Below, in pieces: positions 24,010 through 32,692 of a stretch of DNA of 39,354 nt. This DNA is from Bacteroidales bacterium UBA1725 (lineage in GTDB: Bacteria; Bacteroidota; Bacteroidia; Bacteroidales; UBA932): the NCBI GenBank assembly GCA_002315815.1, contig DCIN01000027.1:56742-96095 (forward strand), given 5' to 3'. A program made the translations under genes and the position numbers. The notes below the pieces were generated by a model. It did not search any database, had not been told where the DNA came from, and worked only from the letters and a program-made list of their open reading frames with translations. How positions within the stretch are numbered: position 1 is the stretch's first letter; every line of letters begins with the position of its first letter.

Positions 24010-25318
24010 AGCATTTCAGAGGACTTATACTCAATTGCAGTCCATCACGAAGGCCACGGTGTCGCTCAAGGCATCGGGGGTATCAAATGACGAACTCGCC
24101 ACTGTGGACGGCAAACTCGCCCAAGTGGTAAAGACAAAGGGTGACAATGTCACATTGCAGGTATTCTCAGGTACGGAGGGTATCCCGACTGACTCCGAAG
24201 TCACCTTCCTCGGCACTCCCCCGACACTAAAGGTCAGCGATGAACTTGCCGGCCGATTCTTCAATGCATACGGCAAGCCCATTGACGGAGGTCCGGAGAT
24301 TGAAGGAGAAGAACGCGAGGTCGGAGGTCCATCCGTCAACCCATTCAGGCGGCGTCAGCCATCCGAGATTATACCTACCGGCATCGCCGGCATAGATCTT
24401 AACAACACACTTGTCTCCGGGCAGAAGATACCATTCTTCGCCGATCCTGACCAACCCTACAATCAGGTTATGGCCGATGTGGCGATGCGTGCAGACGTGG
24501 ACAAGATTATTCTGGGAGGTATGGGGCTTTCCAATGACGATTATCTATTCTTCCGTCACGAATTCGAATCCGCAGGTGCTCTGGACAAGATTGTATGCTT
24601 CATCAACACCACGGAGAATCCACCGGTGGAACGGCTTCTGATTCCGGATATGGCTCTTGCCGCTGCCGAGTATTTCGCTGTGGACAAGAACGAGAAAGTA
24701 CTTGTGCTGCTTACTGATATGACACTCTATGCGGATGCTCTCTCAATTGTAAGCAACCGTATGGACCAGATTCCATCCAAGGACTCGATGCCCGGGTCGC
24801 TGTACTCCGATCTGGCGAAGATATACGAAAAGGCCGTGCAACTCCCCGAAGGAGGGTCCATCACCATCATCGCAGTCACGACCCTCAATGACGGAGACAT
24901 CACTCACGCCATACCCGATAACACAGGTTACATCACTGAAGGACAGCTGTTCCTGCGCGCTGACTCCGACTCTGGAAAGGTAATTGTGGATCCTTTCAGG
25001 TCACTCAGCCGCTTGAAACAGCTCGTACAGGGAAAGAAAACAAGGGAAGACCACTCCCAGGTTATGAATGCCGGAGTACGGCTATATGCCGACGCCCAGA
25101 ACGCCAAGACCAAACTCGAGAACGGCTTCGATTTGTCAGACTATGACCTGCGCTGCCTTGACTATGCGAAGGAATATGCCACCAGACTTCTCTCCATTGA
25201 TGTCAATATCAATACCGAAGAGATGCTGGATACAGCGTGGGAGATATTCGGCAAGCACTTCTCAACTGCCGAAACCGGAATCAAACAGCAGTTCATAGAC
25301 AAATACTGGAAAGCCTGA
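23999..25318 (+). CDS. atpB: V-type ATPase regulatory subunit B
   Basis: Non-catalytic nucleotide-binding subunit that alternates with A in the head. 439 residues. The P-loop is replaced by SGQKIPFFADP, as expected for B. Further family phrases: TDMTLYADALS, RMDQIPSKDSMPGSLYSDLAKIYE (in parts) and GYITEGQLFL. The ATG at 23999 (MATKAFQRTY) is preferred to the TTG at 23990. It overlaps the end of atpA by 11 bp and shares one base with the start of subunit D. Confidence 0.96.
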   Translation: MATKAFQRTYTQLQSITKATVSLKASGVSNDELATVDGKLAQVVKTKGDNVTLQVFSGTEGIPTDSEVTFLGTPPTLKVSDELAGRFFNAYGKPIDGGPEIEGEEREVGGPSVNPFRRRQPSEIIPTGIAGIDLNNTLVSGQKIPFFADPDQPYNQVMADVAMRADVDKIILGGMGLSNDDYLFFRHEFESAGALDKIVCFINTTENPPVERLLIPDMALAAAEYFAVDKNEKVLVLLTDMTLYADALSIVSNRMDQIPSKDSMPGSLYSDLAKIYEKAVQLPEGGSITIIAVTTLNDGDITHAIPDNTGYITEGQLFLRADSDSGKVIVDPFRSLSRLKQLVQGKKTREDHSQVMNAGVRLYADAQNAKTKLENGFDLSDYDLRCLDYAKEYATRLLSIDVNINTEEMLDTAWEIFGKHFSTAETGIKQQFIDKYWKA

Positions 25319-25923
25319 TGGCAATCAAATACCAATACAACAAGACATCTCTGACGAACATAGGCAAACAGCTCAAAGTCCGCCAGAACGCCCTCCCGAC
25401 CTTAAAGAACAAGGAAGCCGCACTGAGGGTGAGCGTTCTTGTTGCCAAAGGGGAGGCAGAAAGTCTTAAGGCCGATTTGGACAGAACTATGAAAGAGTAC
25501 GACTATCTCTCCGCCCTATGGAATGAATTCGAACCATGTCTGATATCCATCAGGGATATCCGCCTCCGAACGATAAAGACAGCCGGAGTCAAGGTCCCTT
25601 CACTTGAAGCCATCGATTATCACATCAAGCCATTCAACGCGTTCGTCAAACCTGCGTGGTACGCAGACGGAATAAGGATACTTCAGCAGCTCACCAAATT
25701 AGGAATCAACTCGGAGATTGCCGAGGAGAGACGCCGAATACTGGAATTCAACCGAAAGAAGACCACCCAGAAAGTCAATCTGTACGAGAAAGTGCAGATA
25801 CCCGGTTACCGGGAGGCCATCAGAAAAATCAAGAGATTTATGGAGGATGAGGAAAACCTTTCCAAAGCATCATCCAAGATAGTGAAAACCAGACACTCAC
25901 TGGAAGAGGAGGAAGAGTCGTGA
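25318..25923 (+). CDS. atpD: V-type ATPase subunit D (central rotor shaft)
   Basis: Central stalk subunit that turns inside the A3B3 head. 201 residues, mostly two long helices: KTSLTNIGKQLKVRQNALPTLKNK at the N-terminus and a charged C-terminal helix EEERRRILEF...EKVQIPGYREAIRKIKRFMEDEE. Start ATG at 25318 overlaps the subunit B stop (TGATG); a longer frame from 25237 is read out of phase with B and is not used. It overlaps the next gene at GTGA. Confidence 0.93.
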   Translation: MAIKYQYNKTSLTNIGKQLKVRQNALPTLKNKEAALRVSVLVAKGEAESLKADLDRTMKEYDYLSALWNEFEPCLISIRDIRLRTIKTAGVKVPSLEAIDYHIKPFNAFVKPAWYADGIRILQQLTKLGINSEIAEERRRILEFNRKKTTQKVNLYEKVQIPGYREAIRKIKRFMEDEENLSKASSKIVKTRHSLEEEEES

Positions 25924-27650
25924 TAAGCAGGATGACAAAATACTCCTTCATTCTTCTAAGGAAGGACAGGGAAGTGTTTCTGCGGAAAGTTCAGGAACTT
26001 GGTGTGATGGACGTATCACGTTCATCAAAGTCCATTGACAGCACTTCCGAAAGGATGTTCCTGGAGATAGAAAGCATACGCAAGCACATCTCCGACATCA
26101 AGTCCGGTCACGATCACCATCTTAATGAACTTTCAGCAAAGTGCGCAGCTCTGCGCAGGCAGGTGGAGGAACTTGAACCTTGGGGGGTGTTCGACAAGAA
26201 CAAACTGGAATCAATCGGGATCCCGGTCCACTATCTTGTTGCTCCTTCCAGAAAATTCTCCTCCGGGTGGAAAAACGAGTTTCCTATGGAGATTGCCGGG
26301 GAATGTGACGGGAATGTATATTTCGTGGTTCTCGGTGAGATGCCGGCAATACCTGAGGCAAAGGAATGTGTATTGCCGGACATCAGCTTGAATGTTCTCA
26401 GAAAGCAACTTGAGAATGCGGAACAGGACGAAAGCAGATACAGAAGAATACTTGGAGACTGCCGCAACGACATACCAAAGCTTCAGGCCAAAATAGACAG
26501 ACTCAGTTCTGAACTTGACCTGTATCTTGCCAACGGATCGGCCAAAGAAGTTGCAGACTGTCATCTGCTTGTGTTTCAGGGCTTCGCCCCCGAAGAAGAG
26601 AAGAACAGAATTCGTTGTGAGCTGGATAAAATGGACCTTGTATATCTGGCAAGTCCGGCAAGCGTGGAGGACAATCCCCCGATCAGACTTCAGAACAACC
26701 GCTTCATAAAGCAGTTCGAGGTACTTACATCGATGTACGGGCTTCCCGTTTACAACGAGTTTGATCCAACAGTGTTCCTGAGCATTTTCTTCTTGCTGTT
26801 CTTTGCAATGTGTATGGGAGACGCCGGATACGGACTGATGCTCATCGGGATAGGTCTCCTGCTGAAGGGAAAGAAAGTCGGGCTGGCAAAACTCTGGAGT
26901 CTGATAGTGACCCTCGGGGCAGGCACTTTCGTAATCGGTATCGTGATGGGGGGCTTTTTCGGGATGGATCTCAGCACTATGGCATTTGTCCCCGACGGGT
27001 TGAAGAAGATAATGATTACCGGAGACATCAGCATAGGCGGCAGCACATACGCCAAACAGATGGTACTCGCATTGGCAATCGGCATCCTGCACATCTGTCT
27101 TGCACTGATAATGAAAACAATATGGGCCCTACGCAACAACGGATTAAGTAACAGTCTCGGGACCTGTGGCTGGACCCTTCTCATTATCGGAAGCATAATC
27201 ACACTTGGAGTCGGACTGCCGGGACTGATATCGGAGACAGCGATGAAATTGATTCTCATCACTATAGCAGCGGTATCCGCTCTCGGAATCTATTTTTTCA
27301 ACAAACCCGGAAGGAACCCGCTTCTCAATCTGGGTTCAGGCTTGTGGGACACCTACAACACAGCATCCGGTCTTATGGGAGATGTCCTGAGTTACATACG
27401 TCTCTACGCTCTGGGCTTGTCTGGAGGGATGCTCGGAGCCACATTCAACCAGATTGCCGGGATGGTTTTGGGAACCAATCCAAGCTGGCAGTGGCTTCCC
27501 TTCATTGTCATCATAATCATCGGTCACGCCCTGAACATCGCAATGAGTTGTCTGGGAGCGTTTGTGCACCCTCTTCGACTCAATTTCGTTGAATTCTTCA
27601 AGAATTCGGATTACAAGGGACGTGGCAGAGAGTACAGGGCTCTCAAATGA
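25920..27650 (+). CDS. atpI: V-type ATPase membrane subunit I (subunit a homologue)
   Basis: Stator membrane subunit that forms the ion half-channels. 576 residues: cytoplasmic N-terminal half with coiled coils (about 30-65 and 160-210), then about seven or eight transmembrane helices from residue 285. Conserved phrases PVYNEFDPTVFLSIFFLLFF, CMGDAGYGLMLI and MGDVLSYIRLYALGLSGG carry the essential Arg of the ion pathway (R in SYIRLYALG). GTG at 25920 overlaps the subunit D stop; ATG at 25932 is an alternative start. Confidence 0.95.
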   Translation: MISRMTKYSFILLRKDREVFLRKVQELGVMDVSRSSKSIDSTSERMFLEIESIRKHISDIKSGHDHHLNELSAKCAALRRQVEELEPWGVFDKNKLESIGIPVHYLVAPSRKFSSGWKNEFPMEIAGECDGNVYFVVLGEMPAIPEAKECVLPDISLNVLRKQLENAEQDESRYRRILGDCRNDIPKLQAKIDRLSSELDLYLANGSAKEVADCHLLVFQGFAPEEEKNRIRCELDKMDLVYLASPASVEDNPPIRLQNNRFIKQFEVLTSMYGLPVYNEFDPTVFLSIFFLLFFAMCMGDAGYGLMLIGIGLLLKGKKVGLAKLWSLIVTLGAGTFVIGIVMGGFFGMDLSTMAFVPDGLKKIMITGDISIGGSTYAKQMVLALAIGILHICLALIMKTIWALRNNGLSNSLGTCGWTLLIIGSIITLGVGLPGLISETAMKLILITIAAVSALGIYFFNKPGRNPLLNLGSGLWDTYNTASGLMGDVLSYIRLYALGLSGGMLGATFNQIAGMVLGTNPSWQWLPFIVIIIIGHALNIAMSCLGAFVHPLRLNFVEFFKNSDYKGRGREYRALK

Positions 27651-27661
27651 TTATTATTCAA

Positions 27662-27701
27662 TAACAATGACTGTACTTCAGTAATAATGACTGTACTTCA
27701 A
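27662..27701 (+). repeat. 20-bp tandem duplication between atpI and atpK
   Basis: Two 20-bp units share AATGACTGTACTTCA (27666-27680 and 27686-27700) and differ at one or two positions. They sit 60-90 bp before the atpK start, in otherwise AT-rich sequence. Confidence 0.8.
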
Positions 27702-27726
27702 TAATAATTGCAAATACTGATAAAAT

Positions 27727-27754
27727 AATAAACAGATAAAAAAAATAAACAGAT
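27727..27754 (+). repeat. duplicated 11-bp start region of atpK
   Basis: AATAAACAGAT occurs at 27727-27737 and at 27744-27754; the second copy runs into the atpK start codon (27753-27755). The segment between is A-rich, so the ribosome-loading region appears to have been duplicated. Confidence 0.75.
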
Positions 27755-28178
27755 GTTGAATTTAGTTCTTGGTTATCTAGGTCTGGGGCTTATGCTGGCC
27801 TTGGCAGGAATCGGTTCGTCCATAGGGACAACAATAGCCGGCAATGCGGCTGAAGGAGCACTCAAGAAGAGTCCGGAAAATTCATCCACCTATATGATTT
27901 TGTCCGCTCTTCCGGCCACACAGGGACTCTACGGCTTTCTGGCGTTCATTCTGTGGTTGGGCAAGGATTTCGCTGCCAACGGAGTGATGTATTTCGGAGT
28001 AGGAGTAAGCGTCGGACTCGTCTGTATGATTTCCGCCATACGTCAAGGTCAGGTCTGTGCGAACGGTATCATCGGAGTGAGTCAGGGTCATAATGTAATG
28101 ACCAACACTATGATTTATGCAGCACTTCCCGAATTCTACGCCATCCTCGCGCTCATCGCCTCAATAATGCTGGGATAA
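27753..28178 (+). CDS. atpK: V-type ATPase proteolipid subunit K
   Basis: Rotor-ring subunit carrying the coupling ion. 141 residues with four membrane helices in two hairpins (a V-type duplicated proteolipid). The first hairpin has LPATQGLYGF (L53, T56, Q57), the loop has Q98/Q100, and the last helix has the ion-binding Glu in ALPEFYAI (E127). This pattern matches, from memory, the Na+ ligands of Enterococcus hirae NtpK, suggesting Na+ coupling. The 102-bp gap before it is the largest in the operon and holds two tandem duplications. Last gene of the operon. Confidence 0.95.
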   Translation: MLNLVLGYLGLGLMLALAGIGSSIGTTIAGNAAEGALKKSPENSSTYMILSALPATQGLYGFLAFILWLGKDFAANGVMYFGVGVSVGLVCMISAIRQGQVCANGIIGVSQGHNVMTNTMIYAALPEFYAILALIASIMLG

Positions 28179-28185
28179 CAGGGCG

Positions 28186-28216
28186 CTTTGTGCGCTTACA
28201 GAGTCTTTGTGTGCTT
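28186..28216. repeat. 12-bp direct repeat after atpK
   Basis: CTTTGTGCGCTT (28186-28197) and CTTTGTGTGCTT (28205-28216) repeat with a 19-bp period in the short gap between the convergent atpK and lytic transglycosylase genes. No good terminator hairpin is seen there. Confidence 0.6.
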
Positions 28217-28225
28217 GGATATTCA

Positions 28226-29956
28226 CTAACGCTTGGGAATGAGGAGTTTCTGTCCAGGACGGATACTGCTCGATCCCAAGTTGTTTGCCTGTTTGATATT
28301 CTCGGCACTTACTCCCGGGTAAAGCTTGGCAATATCATATAGCGTATCTCCCTTCTTTACCGTATAATAATTGTCAGATGACGCAGACGATGAAGATGTA
28401 GACGAAGAGGAGGCCGCAGACGCAGACGTAGATATAGACGTAGAGGAAGAGGAAGAGGAAGAGGAAGCAGTTGTTGTTTTGTCAACCGGATAATAGCCGT
28501 TCTTATAGATATATAGTGTCTTGCCAGCACGTATATTGCTGGACTTGAGATTGTTCCATTTCTTTAGATTCGTTACGCTGACACCGTAGCGCAAAGCAAT
28601 GCGCCCAAGATTATCTCCTTCCTTTATCTTATAGGCTATTCGCTGTGTGGTTTTTCGGGCATCGGCGGCTTTCTGCACTTCCTCCGTCATCAGTTGGCTC
28701 AACCTGTGGGTATAGAGAGAATCCTGATTGGCATCCATAAAGGAGGCGGACCAGTTGTATGGGAGTTTGAGCACACATACGTCATCCTGTTTGCCGGGAA
28801 CTATGTCGTGAATGAATTCGGGATTGAGATTGCGGAGATCATCCATAGGAACGCCAACAATTTCGTTAATCTGACTGAAATGTAGTTTGCGGCGTATCTC
28901 AAAAGTATCAGACCTGGCCGGCATCCCAACATCTGCTGGCCGGAGTCCGCATTCCTTGTAATAGGTCATAGCATACATAGCCCCCACAAAAGCAGGCATA
29001 TAACCTCTGGTTTCCCGAGGAAGATACGGGTAGATTGACCAAAAGTCGCGTCTGCCACCGGCGCGCCGTATGGCTTTGGATACATTCCCGGCTCCGCAAT
29101 TGTATGAGCTGATGGCAAGGCTCCAGTCTCCGAACACCTGATAGGAATCCCTGAGATAACGGGCGGCCGCATCTACAGCCTTCTCCACATCAAGCCTCTC
29201 ATCCACAAAGGAGTCCACGTGCAGACCGTAAATTTTGGCAGTATTGTACATAAACTGCCACATACCTCTGGCTCCGGCTCTCGATGTTGCCACGGGATTG
29301 AGCATAGACTCAATAATGGCCATATACTTGAGTTCCTGCGGAAGTCCATACTTGAGAAAGGCGGCTTCGAAAATCGGAAAATAGTAGTTGCTGTATCCCA
29401 AGGCACTTTCCATAGCCTCTTTCCTCTTCTCCGAGTACAGAAGTATGTAATTCCTGACAGTAGAATTGTATGGAAGGGTTATGAATGAATTCATATCATT
29501 GAGACGGCGTATGAACACGGAATCGGGCACATCGGAATTGAAACGCACAGAATCCATATTGAAATCGTGAATGACATCGAAATCGGCAAGCCTGCTCTGC
29601 TCGTACCAAAGTCCGACAAGACTATCAGTCACTTCAATAGTGTAATCGGATATCCCGGTCCCAATTCCGGCTCCAATTCCGGCTCCAATTCCAACTCCAT
29701 TTCCAACTCCATTTCCTGTTTCGGAACCGGATTTGTCATTCCCCTCCATCAGAGTCAATACAGCTTCATCATTAAAATCGACGAGGGAAACAAGGCTGTC
29801 AACAACAGCTTGAAGAGAATCAATTCTTGCCAGCAGGACTGCATTTTGGGAAATCGTCTGCCTGTATCTGGCAAATGGGTTAAAAGTCTGGGAATATGAT
29901 AATGTTAATGTACTTGCGGAAAGAAACAGAAGAAGAGAAATATATAATCGTTTCAT
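28226..29956 (-). CDS. MltD-like lytic transglycosylase with two LysM domains
   Basis: Cleaves peptidoglycan glycan strands in the periplasm. 576 residues: signal peptide (1-22), coiled N-terminal region, a Gly-Ile/Val-Gly repeat (about 81-103), SLT catalytic domain (about 190-310) with catalytic Glu216 in AIIESMLNP and motifs GARGMWQFM and SSYNCGAGNV, LysM 1 (about 440-485, YKIKEGDNLGRIALRYGVS), a Ser-rich linker, and LysM 2 (about 530-575, YYTVKKGDTLYDIAKLYPGVS). LysM domains anchor it to glycan. Last gene of the parA-parB-DUF5683 unit, 24 bp after the DUF5683 gene, which suggests coordination of wall remodelling with chromosome segregation. Confidence 0.93.
   Translation of the reverse strand: MKRLYISLLLFLSASTLTLSYSQTFNPFARYRQTISQNAVLLARIDSLQAVVDSLVSLVDFNDEAVLTLMEGNDKSGSETGNGVGNGVGIGAGIGAGIGTGISDYTIEVTDSLVGLWYEQSRLADFDVIHDFNMDSVRFNSDVPDSVFIRRLNDMNSFITLPYNSTVRNYILLYSEKRKEAMESALGYSNYYFPIFEAAFLKYGLPQELKYMAIIESMLNPVATSRAGARGMWQFMYNTAKIYGLHVDSFVDERLDVEKAVDAAARYLRDSYQVFGDWSLAISSYNCGAGNVSKAIRRAGGRRDFWSIYPYLPRETRGYMPAFVGAMYAMTYYKECGLRPADVGMPARSDTFEIRRKLHFSQINEIVGVPMDDLRNLNPEFIHDIVPGKQDDVCVLKLPYNWSASFMDANQDSLYTHRLSQLMTEEVQKAADARKTTQRIAYKIKEGDNLGRIALRYGVSVTNLKKWNNLKSSNIRAGKTLYIYKNGYYPVDKTTTASSSSSSSSTSISTSASAASSSSTSSSSASSDNYYTVKKGDTLYDIAKLYPGVSAENIKQANNLGSSSIRPGQKLLIPKR
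28378..28470 (-). repeat. low-complexity Ser-rich linker between LysM domains
   Basis: Six-base units such as GAAGAG and GACGTA/GACGCA on the plus strand encode a run of mostly Ser with Ala, Thr and Ile between the two LysM domains. A slippage-prone, frame-keeping linker. Confidence 0.65.
29661..29720 (-). repeat. five 12-bp units coding a Gly-rich spacer
   Basis: CCAATTCCGGCT repeats at 29661 and 29673, with variants at 29685, 29697 and 29709. They encode Gly-(Ile/Val)-Gly-(Ala/Asn) repeats near residues 80-100 of the lytic transglycosylase, upstream of its catalytic domain. Confidence 0.85.
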
Positions 29957-29980
29957 TTCAAAAGAGTCTGCATTTTCGTT

Positions 29981-30898
29981 TCAGAATGAGAAACCAAACT
30001 TGAGCCCGACTGCATCCGGAACTGCCGGAGAAAAGCCAGAGGGTCTGTCCATTGAAATAACAGTAGGTTCAATATTGAATGACAAATTTGTGTCTGTATC
30101 AAAATTATGCATATAGGCGAATACATTGGCATCAATGATCTGAAGAAGATAGATGCCTAAAACTGCAAACAGGGAATAGTCCCTCCACCTTCTGTAAGTA
30201 TTCCGATAATACCTGGCCTGCTCAGCCGTAATCGGACCTGAATATGACAGCGGGTCTGCAATTGCCTCATCGTATATTCTCTGGTAACGGTCGAAATTGG
30301 CACTGAAATCGGAATAAAGATGGATGGCGAAGCCCATACCGCCCAGATAGATGGGAAGTTTCCACCATTCGTTGTTGTATATCTGTCCCAACCCCGGCAG
30401 GATAATGGACAGGACGGTTGCCTTGCCGGGATGGGGGAAATCACTTGGCTTATAGTTGAGAACACCGTCCATCAGCGAACCCCAATAGAATACGCCTGCC
30501 CCTATGAAGAAATACTTGGCCACATCGTTACGACCGGTACTGTTGAAATAGATACCTCCGGCAAGTCCTGCTCCGATACCGCCATAAACAATGGGGAGTT
30601 TCCAGTTCTGACCGTTATATATCTGCTGGCCTCCGACAAATACCATAGAACCGGCGAAGGATGTTCCTATCTTGAGAGTGTTTTCGTGCCTCAAGCCTCC
30701 AAAATACTCCTTGAACGAGAACAGCACATCGGTCGTGTCCTTTTTGTTTTTTTTCTTGGCCGCAGCCATAGACTCCTGACTGTTGTACTGCTGAGTGAAT
30801 GCCTCACTCCTGAACTGTGCCGCAGATGGGAAGGCACAAAAAACGGACAGCACGAACAATGCCGCAAAGACTGCTGATTTTCTGGAGTTGGTGAACAT
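29981..30898 (-). CDS. DUF5683 membrane-associated protein
   Basis: A 305-residue exported protein with a signal peptide ending FPSAAQ and several Gly-rich hydrophobic segments that could span or line a membrane (IVYGGIGAGLAGGIYF, FFIGAGVFYWGSLMDG, LPGLGQIYNNEWWKLPIYLG). The repeated (L/I)GQIYN-x-x-WKLPI(V/Y) motif, seen near residues 92 and 174, marks DUF5683, a family of unknown function regularly found after parB in Bacteroidota. It lies 12 bp after parB. A role at the envelope during segregation or division is only suggested by position. Confidence 0.86.
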   Translation of the reverse strand: MFTNSRKSAVFAALFVLSVFCAFPSAAQFRSEAFTQQYNSQESMAAAKKKNKKDTTDVLFSFKEYFGGLRHENTLKIGTSFAGSMVFVGGQQIYNGQNWKLPIVYGGIGAGLAGGIYFNSTGRNDVAKYFFIGAGVFYWGSLMDGVLNYKPSDFPHPGKATVLSIILPGLGQIYNNEWWKLPIYLGGMGFAIHLYSDFSANFDRYQRIYDEAIADPLSYSGPITAEQARYYRNTYRRWRDYSLFAVLGIYLLQIIDANVFAYMHNFDTDTNLSFNIEPTVISMDRPSGFSPAVPDAVGLKFGFSF

Positions 30899-30910
30899 CT
30901 AACCAGAACA

Positions 30911-31867
30911 TTACTCCTGTTCGGAACTTACTGGCTGTTCGAAGGCCCGAAGCAGAGCTGAAACCTCTTCGTCCGATTCGAAGCGGATGGTGAGAGTACC
31001 TTTGCCGGACGCATTCCTGTGTACGCTTACTTCGTTGCTGAAAAAACGTCCGAACTCCCGGCATACTCGGCAGTATTCCTCAGGAAGAGGTGACGGCTCC
31101 GTAACTTTGGGACTGCGCTTCGCCTTGACCGGCTTTGAATTTGTCATCTCTCTTACCAAAGATTCCAGTTCACGTACGGAAAGACCGTCCTTCACCGTGA
31201 GGTCGCAGAGCTGTTCCTGGGCTGCAGGGTCCTCCACGCCCAGAATCGCCTTGGCGTGTCCGGTGGAAAGAAGTCCGACTTTGATGTCGTGCTGGACCTT
31301 GGCGGGGAGTTTCAGAAGACGGAGAATATTGGCCACGGTAGCCCGTTTCTTCCCCACCCTGTCCGCCATCTCATCCTGAGTCAGCGAGCATTCGTCAATG
31401 AGCCTTCGGTAACTCAAAGCAAGTTCGATAGGATCAAGGTTCTCCCTTTGGACATTCTCGACTATTGCCATCTCCAGCATTCCCTGGTCATCAGCATCAC
31501 GCACATACGCGGGGATAGTCGTCATCCCGGCCATAGAGCAGGCCTTGAACCTACGCTCACCGCTGATTATCTGGAAACGGCCTTCATCCAAACGCCTCAC
31601 AGTGATGGGTTGGATGAGTCCCAGCACCTTTATCGATTCCGCCAGCTCCTCCAGAGCAGTCTGATCAAAGGAAAGACGGGGTTGGAAAGGGTTGGGCTGC
31701 ACCATCCCGATGGGGATTCTGAGAATGTCGGCGGAATTGTCCCGTACCCGGTTCCCTACAAGTTCCTTATTGACATATCCGACAGGTTTACGGAATTGGT
31801 TCTGATCAGGGACATCCCCAAGCAGAGCACTCAGGCCCTTGCCCAGTCCGCGAGGTTCTTTACTCAT
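30911..31867 (-). CDS. parB: chromosome partitioning protein ParB (Spo0J-type)
   Basis: CTP-dependent clamp that loads at parS and spreads on DNA to segregate the origin. 318 residues: N-terminal RGLGKGLSALLG (the ParA-stimulating tail), CTP-binding domain with GERRFKA (103-109) and ENVQRENL (137-144), helix-turn-helix about 161-185 (LTQDEMADRVGKKRATVANIL), and a C-terminal dimerisation domain after a basic linker. Its start overlaps the parA stop by 4 bp. No consensus parS was found in the window. Confidence 0.95.
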   Translation of the reverse strand: MSKEPRGLGKGLSALLGDVPDQNQFRKPVGYVNKELVGNRVRDNSADILRIPIGMVQPNPFQPRLSFDQTALEELAESIKVLGLIQPITVRRLDEGRFQIISGERRFKACSMAGMTTIPAYVRDADDQGMLEMAIVENVQRENLDPIELALSYRRLIDECSLTQDEMADRVGKKRATVANILRLLKLPAKVQHDIKVGLLSTGHAKAILGVEDPAAQEQLCDLTVKDGLSVRELESLVREMTNSKPVKAKRSPKVTEPSPLPEEYCRVCREFGRFFSNEVSVHRNASGKGTLTIRFESDEEVSALLRAFEQPVSSEQE

Positions 31868-32640
31868 ATTGATTCTCCGTTATGCTCCAGGACTTCCCTG
31901 GCAAGATTCAGATAGTTGGTTGAGCCATTGCACATCACGTCATAGAGAATGATGGGTTTGCCGTGCGAGGGGGCTTCGCTCAAACGTATATTCCTCTGTA
32001 TGATGGTATTGAACACCATTTCCTTAAAATGCTCACGAAGTTCTACGACAACCTGCGGATGCACCTTGGTGCGACCGTCATACATTGTCACCACGAAGCC
32101 CTCAATTGCAAGGTCGGGGTTAACCCCTCCCTGAACGAGCCTTATGGTCCGTAGCAGTTTCCCCAAACCCTCGAGCGCAAAAAACTCCGGCTGCACCGGA
32201 ATGATGACCGAATCGGCAGCTGTAAGCGAGTTGATTGTTATGAGGCCCAGAGACGGTGAGCAGTCTATGATAATATAGTCATATTTGTTTCTTATTGGGG
32301 CTATGGCCATTTTGAGTATGGATTCGCGATCCTCGAACTTGAGGAGCTCGACCTCCGCCCCAACAAGATTGATATGTGAGGGAACCATCTGAAGACGTGA
32401 AACTTCCGTCTGAATCAGCGCGTCCTCGATGGAAATCTGGCCGATAAGCACCTCGTAAAGAGTACGCTGCTGTTCATCGTCCGGCGAGAAATTGAGTCCC
32501 GAAGTAGTGTTGGCCTGCGGGTCTGCATCTATAATAAGCACATTTTTCTCCAGCACTGCAAGAGATGCGGCGAGATTGATGGCTGTGGTGGTCTTCCCCA
32601 CCCCACCTTTCTGATTGGCAATCGCTATGACTTTTCCCAT
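31864..32640 (-). CDS. parA: chromosome partitioning ATPase ParA (Soj-type)
   Basis: Deviant-Walker ATPase that forms the DNA-bound gradient along which ParB complexes move. 258 residues with KGGVGKTT (11-18), IIDADPQANTTSGL and DYIIIDCSPSLGLIT. The short form without an N-terminal helix-turn-helix is typical of chromosomal Soj. First gene of a four-gene unit (parA, parB, DUF5683, lytic transglycosylase), divergent from the lipid-kinase gene. Presence of parAB suggests that the replication origin may be within reach of this locus, though the window does not contain it. Confidence 0.96.
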   Translation of the reverse strand: MGKVIAIANQKGGVGKTTTAINLAASLAVLEKNVLIIDADPQANTTSGLNFSPDDEQQRTLYEVLIGQISIEDALIQTEVSRLQMVPSHINLVGAEVELLKFEDRESILKMAIAPIRNKYDYIIIDCSPSLGLITINSLTAADSVIIPVQPEFFALEGLGKLLRTIRLVQGGVNPDLAIEGFVVTMYDGRTKVHPQVVVELREHFKEMVFNTIIQRNIRLSEAPSHGKPIILYDVMCNGSTNYLNLAREVLEHNGESI

Positions 32641-32664
32641 ACTTGTACTTGTTGTGTAAGGCTA

Positions 32665-32672
32665 CAAAATTA
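32665..32672 (-). promoter_or_regulatory. -7 box of the parAB unit
   Basis: TAATTTTG on the minus strand, 24 bp before the parA ATG. A clear TTTG is missing at -33. Confidence 0.4.
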
Positions 32673-32684
32673 AGAAATATTTCC

Positions 32685-32692
32685 TACTTTTG
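32685..32692 (+). promoter_or_regulatory. -7 box of the diacylglycerol-kinase-family gene
   Basis: TACTTTTG, only 4 bp before the ATG at 32697, without a clear -33 box. If used, the transcript would start at or next to the start codon (leaderless). Confidence 0.4.
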
